From contig WTFX01000008.1 of NCBI GenBank assembly GCA_011523825.1, forward strand, positions 37,085 to 101,084: a stretch of 64,000 nucleotides of DNA, in the 5' to 3' direction. Below the pieces are notes generated by a model. The model made no database searches. It was given only the letters and a program-made list of their open reading frames with translations, and was not told where the DNA came from. Shown in pieces: positions 62,484 through 64,000 of this stretch. The DNA is from Microthrixaceae bacterium (GTDB lineage Bacteria > Actinomycetota > Acidimicrobiia > Acidimicrobiales > Poriferisodalaceae). The first letter of the stretch is position 1. Every line of letters starts with the position of its first letter. Position numbers and translations under genes: made by a program.

Positions 62484-63950
62484 ATGATGACCACCAAAGG
62501 GAAGGCTTGGCGGCTGATCGCCGTCCTTCTCGCGTTCATACTGCTGGCCGCGGCTTGCAGCAGCGACGACGATGACGACGCCGGCAGCGGTGAGTCGCAG
62601 ACGGCGGCAACGGCTGCGGATTCCGATGCCGGAGACGACGACATGGACGACTCCATGGACGATGACTCCATGGATGACGAGCACATGGACGACGAGTCGA
62701 TGGACGACGACATGGCCGATGACGGCGACATGGACGAGTCGATGGACGACGACATGATGGAAGCGGATCTGATCTCCGACGAGTGTCCGATCCCGAATCC
62801 GTCCGAAGTCATCGAGATTGACGCGATCGGCTGGGAATTCCCCATCATCACCCAGTACGCCGAAGAGCTGGAGGACTGCGAGGAAGGCAACTACCGCTTC
62901 AATCTCCAGTTCCTCGACAGCGTCGAGGCCCGCAGCGCCATGACTCAGGACGCCGCGACCGGTTCGCCCACGTTCGAGCTGTACCAGGGCTCGAACGCGT
63001 TCATCGGCGAGCTGGCCAACCAGGGCTTCCTGATGCCGCTCAACGACCTAGTGGCCAAGTACAGCGATCAGTTCGATCTCGGTGAGATCGACGACGCGTT
63101 CTGGGCGATGGCCTCGATCGACGGCCAGATCTACGCCGTGCCGATGGTGTCGAACACCATGCACGTCTTCTACAACAAGCCGGCGATGGAGGAACTCGGC
63201 CTGTCAGTGCCGACGACTTTCGACGAGGCGTTCCAGACCTGCCGGGCGATCATCGACTCGGGCTACGACATCGGCTTCCTGTACATGCTGTCGGCCGGCT
63301 GGGCCTGGCAGATCGAATTCGACTCCGTGCTCGGCTCGATGGGCGTCACGCCGATCGACCCGCAGACGGGCGCGCCGAACTTCAACAGCCCTGAGGGCGT
63401 TGCAGCGGCCACGACCCTCAAGCGGATGGTCGACGAGTGCGCACCGGGCATCGCCAGCTCCTACAGCACCGACGATGTGCAAGCCGCCTTCCAGACCCGA
63501 GAGGCGATCCTGGGCCACACCTGGGCGTCGCGTGCAGCCGGCATGGACGATCCCGAGGCCTCCATCGTCGTGGGCGAGATCGAATTCGCGCCGGCGCTGG
63601 GCACCGGCAGCGGCATTGTGGCTGCCCCCGCCTACATCGACGGCTGGGGCATTCCCGTCGGCACGCCTGCCGACAAGGTCGAGGCGATCTTCCTCGCGAT
63701 GCTGGCGGCCACCGACTTGGAGAGCCAGCAGGCCGCGGCCGAATTCGGCTTGGTCACCCGCAACGGCGTAAGCCATCCCAATGGCCCGCGTGATGCCGCC
63801 GCTGCGCAGGCAAGCCTGGTGAACGGCCGTGGTGCTGATCTCACCCATCCTGCGGCGGGCATCGCCCGGGCGAAGCTGGGCGAGGCACTCATCACCATTC
63901 TCGACGGCACGCCCGTCGAAGAAGCGCTGGCTGCTGCCGAAGCTGCTTAG
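62484..63950 (+). CDS. ABC importer, family 1 solute-binding lipoprotein with Asp/Met-rich linker
   Basis: A 488-residue exported lipoprotein. The lipobox LAAAC places the lipid on Cys25. Residues 51-92 are an acidic run built from repeated MDDxM/S units, then the family 1 (sugar-type) binding domain follows: YQGSNAFIGELANQGFLMPL, IYAVPMVSNTMHVFYNKPAM and GWGIPVGTPADKVEA. It would capture a sugar or polyol for permeases encoded beyond the window. ATG 62484 has a GGGAGG site; an adjacent ATG at 62487 is equally possible. The 50 bases after its stop show nothing further. Confidence 0.92.
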   Translation: MMTTKGKAWRLIAVLLAFILLAAACSSDDDDDAGSGESQTAATAADSDAGDDDMDDSMDDDSMDDEHMDDESMDDDMADDGDMDESMDDDMMEADLISDECPIPNPSEVIEIDAIGWEFPIITQYAEELEDCEEGNYRFNLQFLDSVEARSAMTQDAATGSPTFELYQGSNAFIGELANQGFLMPLNDLVAKYSDQFDLGEIDDAFWAMASIDGQIYAVPMVSNTMHVFYNKPAMEELGLSVPTTFDEAFQTCRAIIDSGYDIGFLYMLSAGWAWQIEFDSVLGSMGVTPIDPQTGAPNFNSPEGVAAATTLKRMVDECAPGIASSYSTDDVQAAFQTREAILGHTWASRAAGMDDPEASIVVGEIEFAPALGTGSGIVAAPAYIDGWGIPVGTPADKVEAIFLAMLAATDLESQQAAAEFGLVTRNGVSHPNGPRDAAAAQASLVNGRGADLTHPAAGIARAKLGEALITILDGTPVEEALAAAEAA

Positions 63951-64000
63951 GGTCCGTCGCGGGTTAGGTCGCGCGGTGGGGTGGTGTGATGGTGTAGTTC

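Noticed and set aside
62638..62760. Short repeats as a possible CRISPR or regulatory repeat array
   Set aside because: The units are 9-18 bases long, in frame and encode the acidic linker of a lipoprotein; there are no spacers.

Overview
The window is high-GC DNA, densely coded on both strands, with many GTG starts, 4-base start/stop overlaps and several flavin/F420-type enzymes (four LLM-class proteins, one deazaflavin-dependent nitroreductase-like protein, one PNPOx-like protein). This points to a free-living or symbiotic actinobacterium. An Acidimicrobiia-like lineage is my guess from gene content, not something the sequence proves. UGA is the normal stop of many genes here, so the genetic code is standard. 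I see no tRNA, rRNA, CRISPR array, transposase or phage gene, and no non-coding gap over about 215 bases.

Layout. 1-10.3 kb: catabolic enzymes, including an LLM fragment, an alpha/beta hydrolase, a class IV aminotransferase paired with a redoxin gene, an orphan molybdenum hydroxylase large subunit, a nitronate monooxygenase-like protein, an LLM monooxygenase, an SDR and a CaiB-type CoA transferase. 10.4-16.4 kb: an aromatic-compound operon (class II aldolase, Rieske dioxygenase alpha and beta, SDR, HpaB-type monooxygenase, LLM). 16.4-27.0 kb: a sulfate-ester and oxygenase region (TetR, two TauD-type dioxygenases, a type I sulfatase, an SdsA1-like alkylsulfatase, two P450s and an unusual two-headed TetR protein). 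27.1-35.7 kb: a dipeptide/opine-type ABC importer with a fused permease-ATPase, running directly into a sulfatase and a CoA transferase. 35.8-45.6 kb: small metabolic and detoxification genes, a GcvT-like/apt pair, a CotH-kinase lipoprotein and a metallo-hydrolase. 45.7-56.9 kb: a degradation cluster (sulfatase, unknown 181-residue protein, haloalkane dehalogenase, DMFase-like protein, carotenoid oxygenase, SDR, extradiol dioxygenase, flavin monooxygenase, second redoxin). 57-64 kb: thioesterase, zinc dehydrogenase, a double NTF2-fold protein, and a LacI/bicupin/ABC solute-binding operon that leaves the window.

Main discovery. Two unrelated thioredoxin-fold genes (2142-3317 minus and 55785-56939 plus) are each interrupted by one in-frame UGA exactly where the family has its catalytic cysteine. 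In both, reading continues in the same frame with full conservation, and a hairpin with a GGUC-containing apical loop starts at the right distance behind the UGA for a bacterial SECIS element. I read both as selenoproteins, which makes this a selenocysteine-using organism; one of them is fused to a DsbD-N-like domain.

Other notable features are a recurring TANNNT box 6-7 bases before start codons (predicted leaderless mRNAs, including one that may start at AUC), an 82-bp duplicated segment upstream of two catabolic genes that carries the tail of a hydrolase gene with it, a tandem TetR fusion, a permease-ATPase fusion, and a long rod-like structured element between 8970 and 9033.
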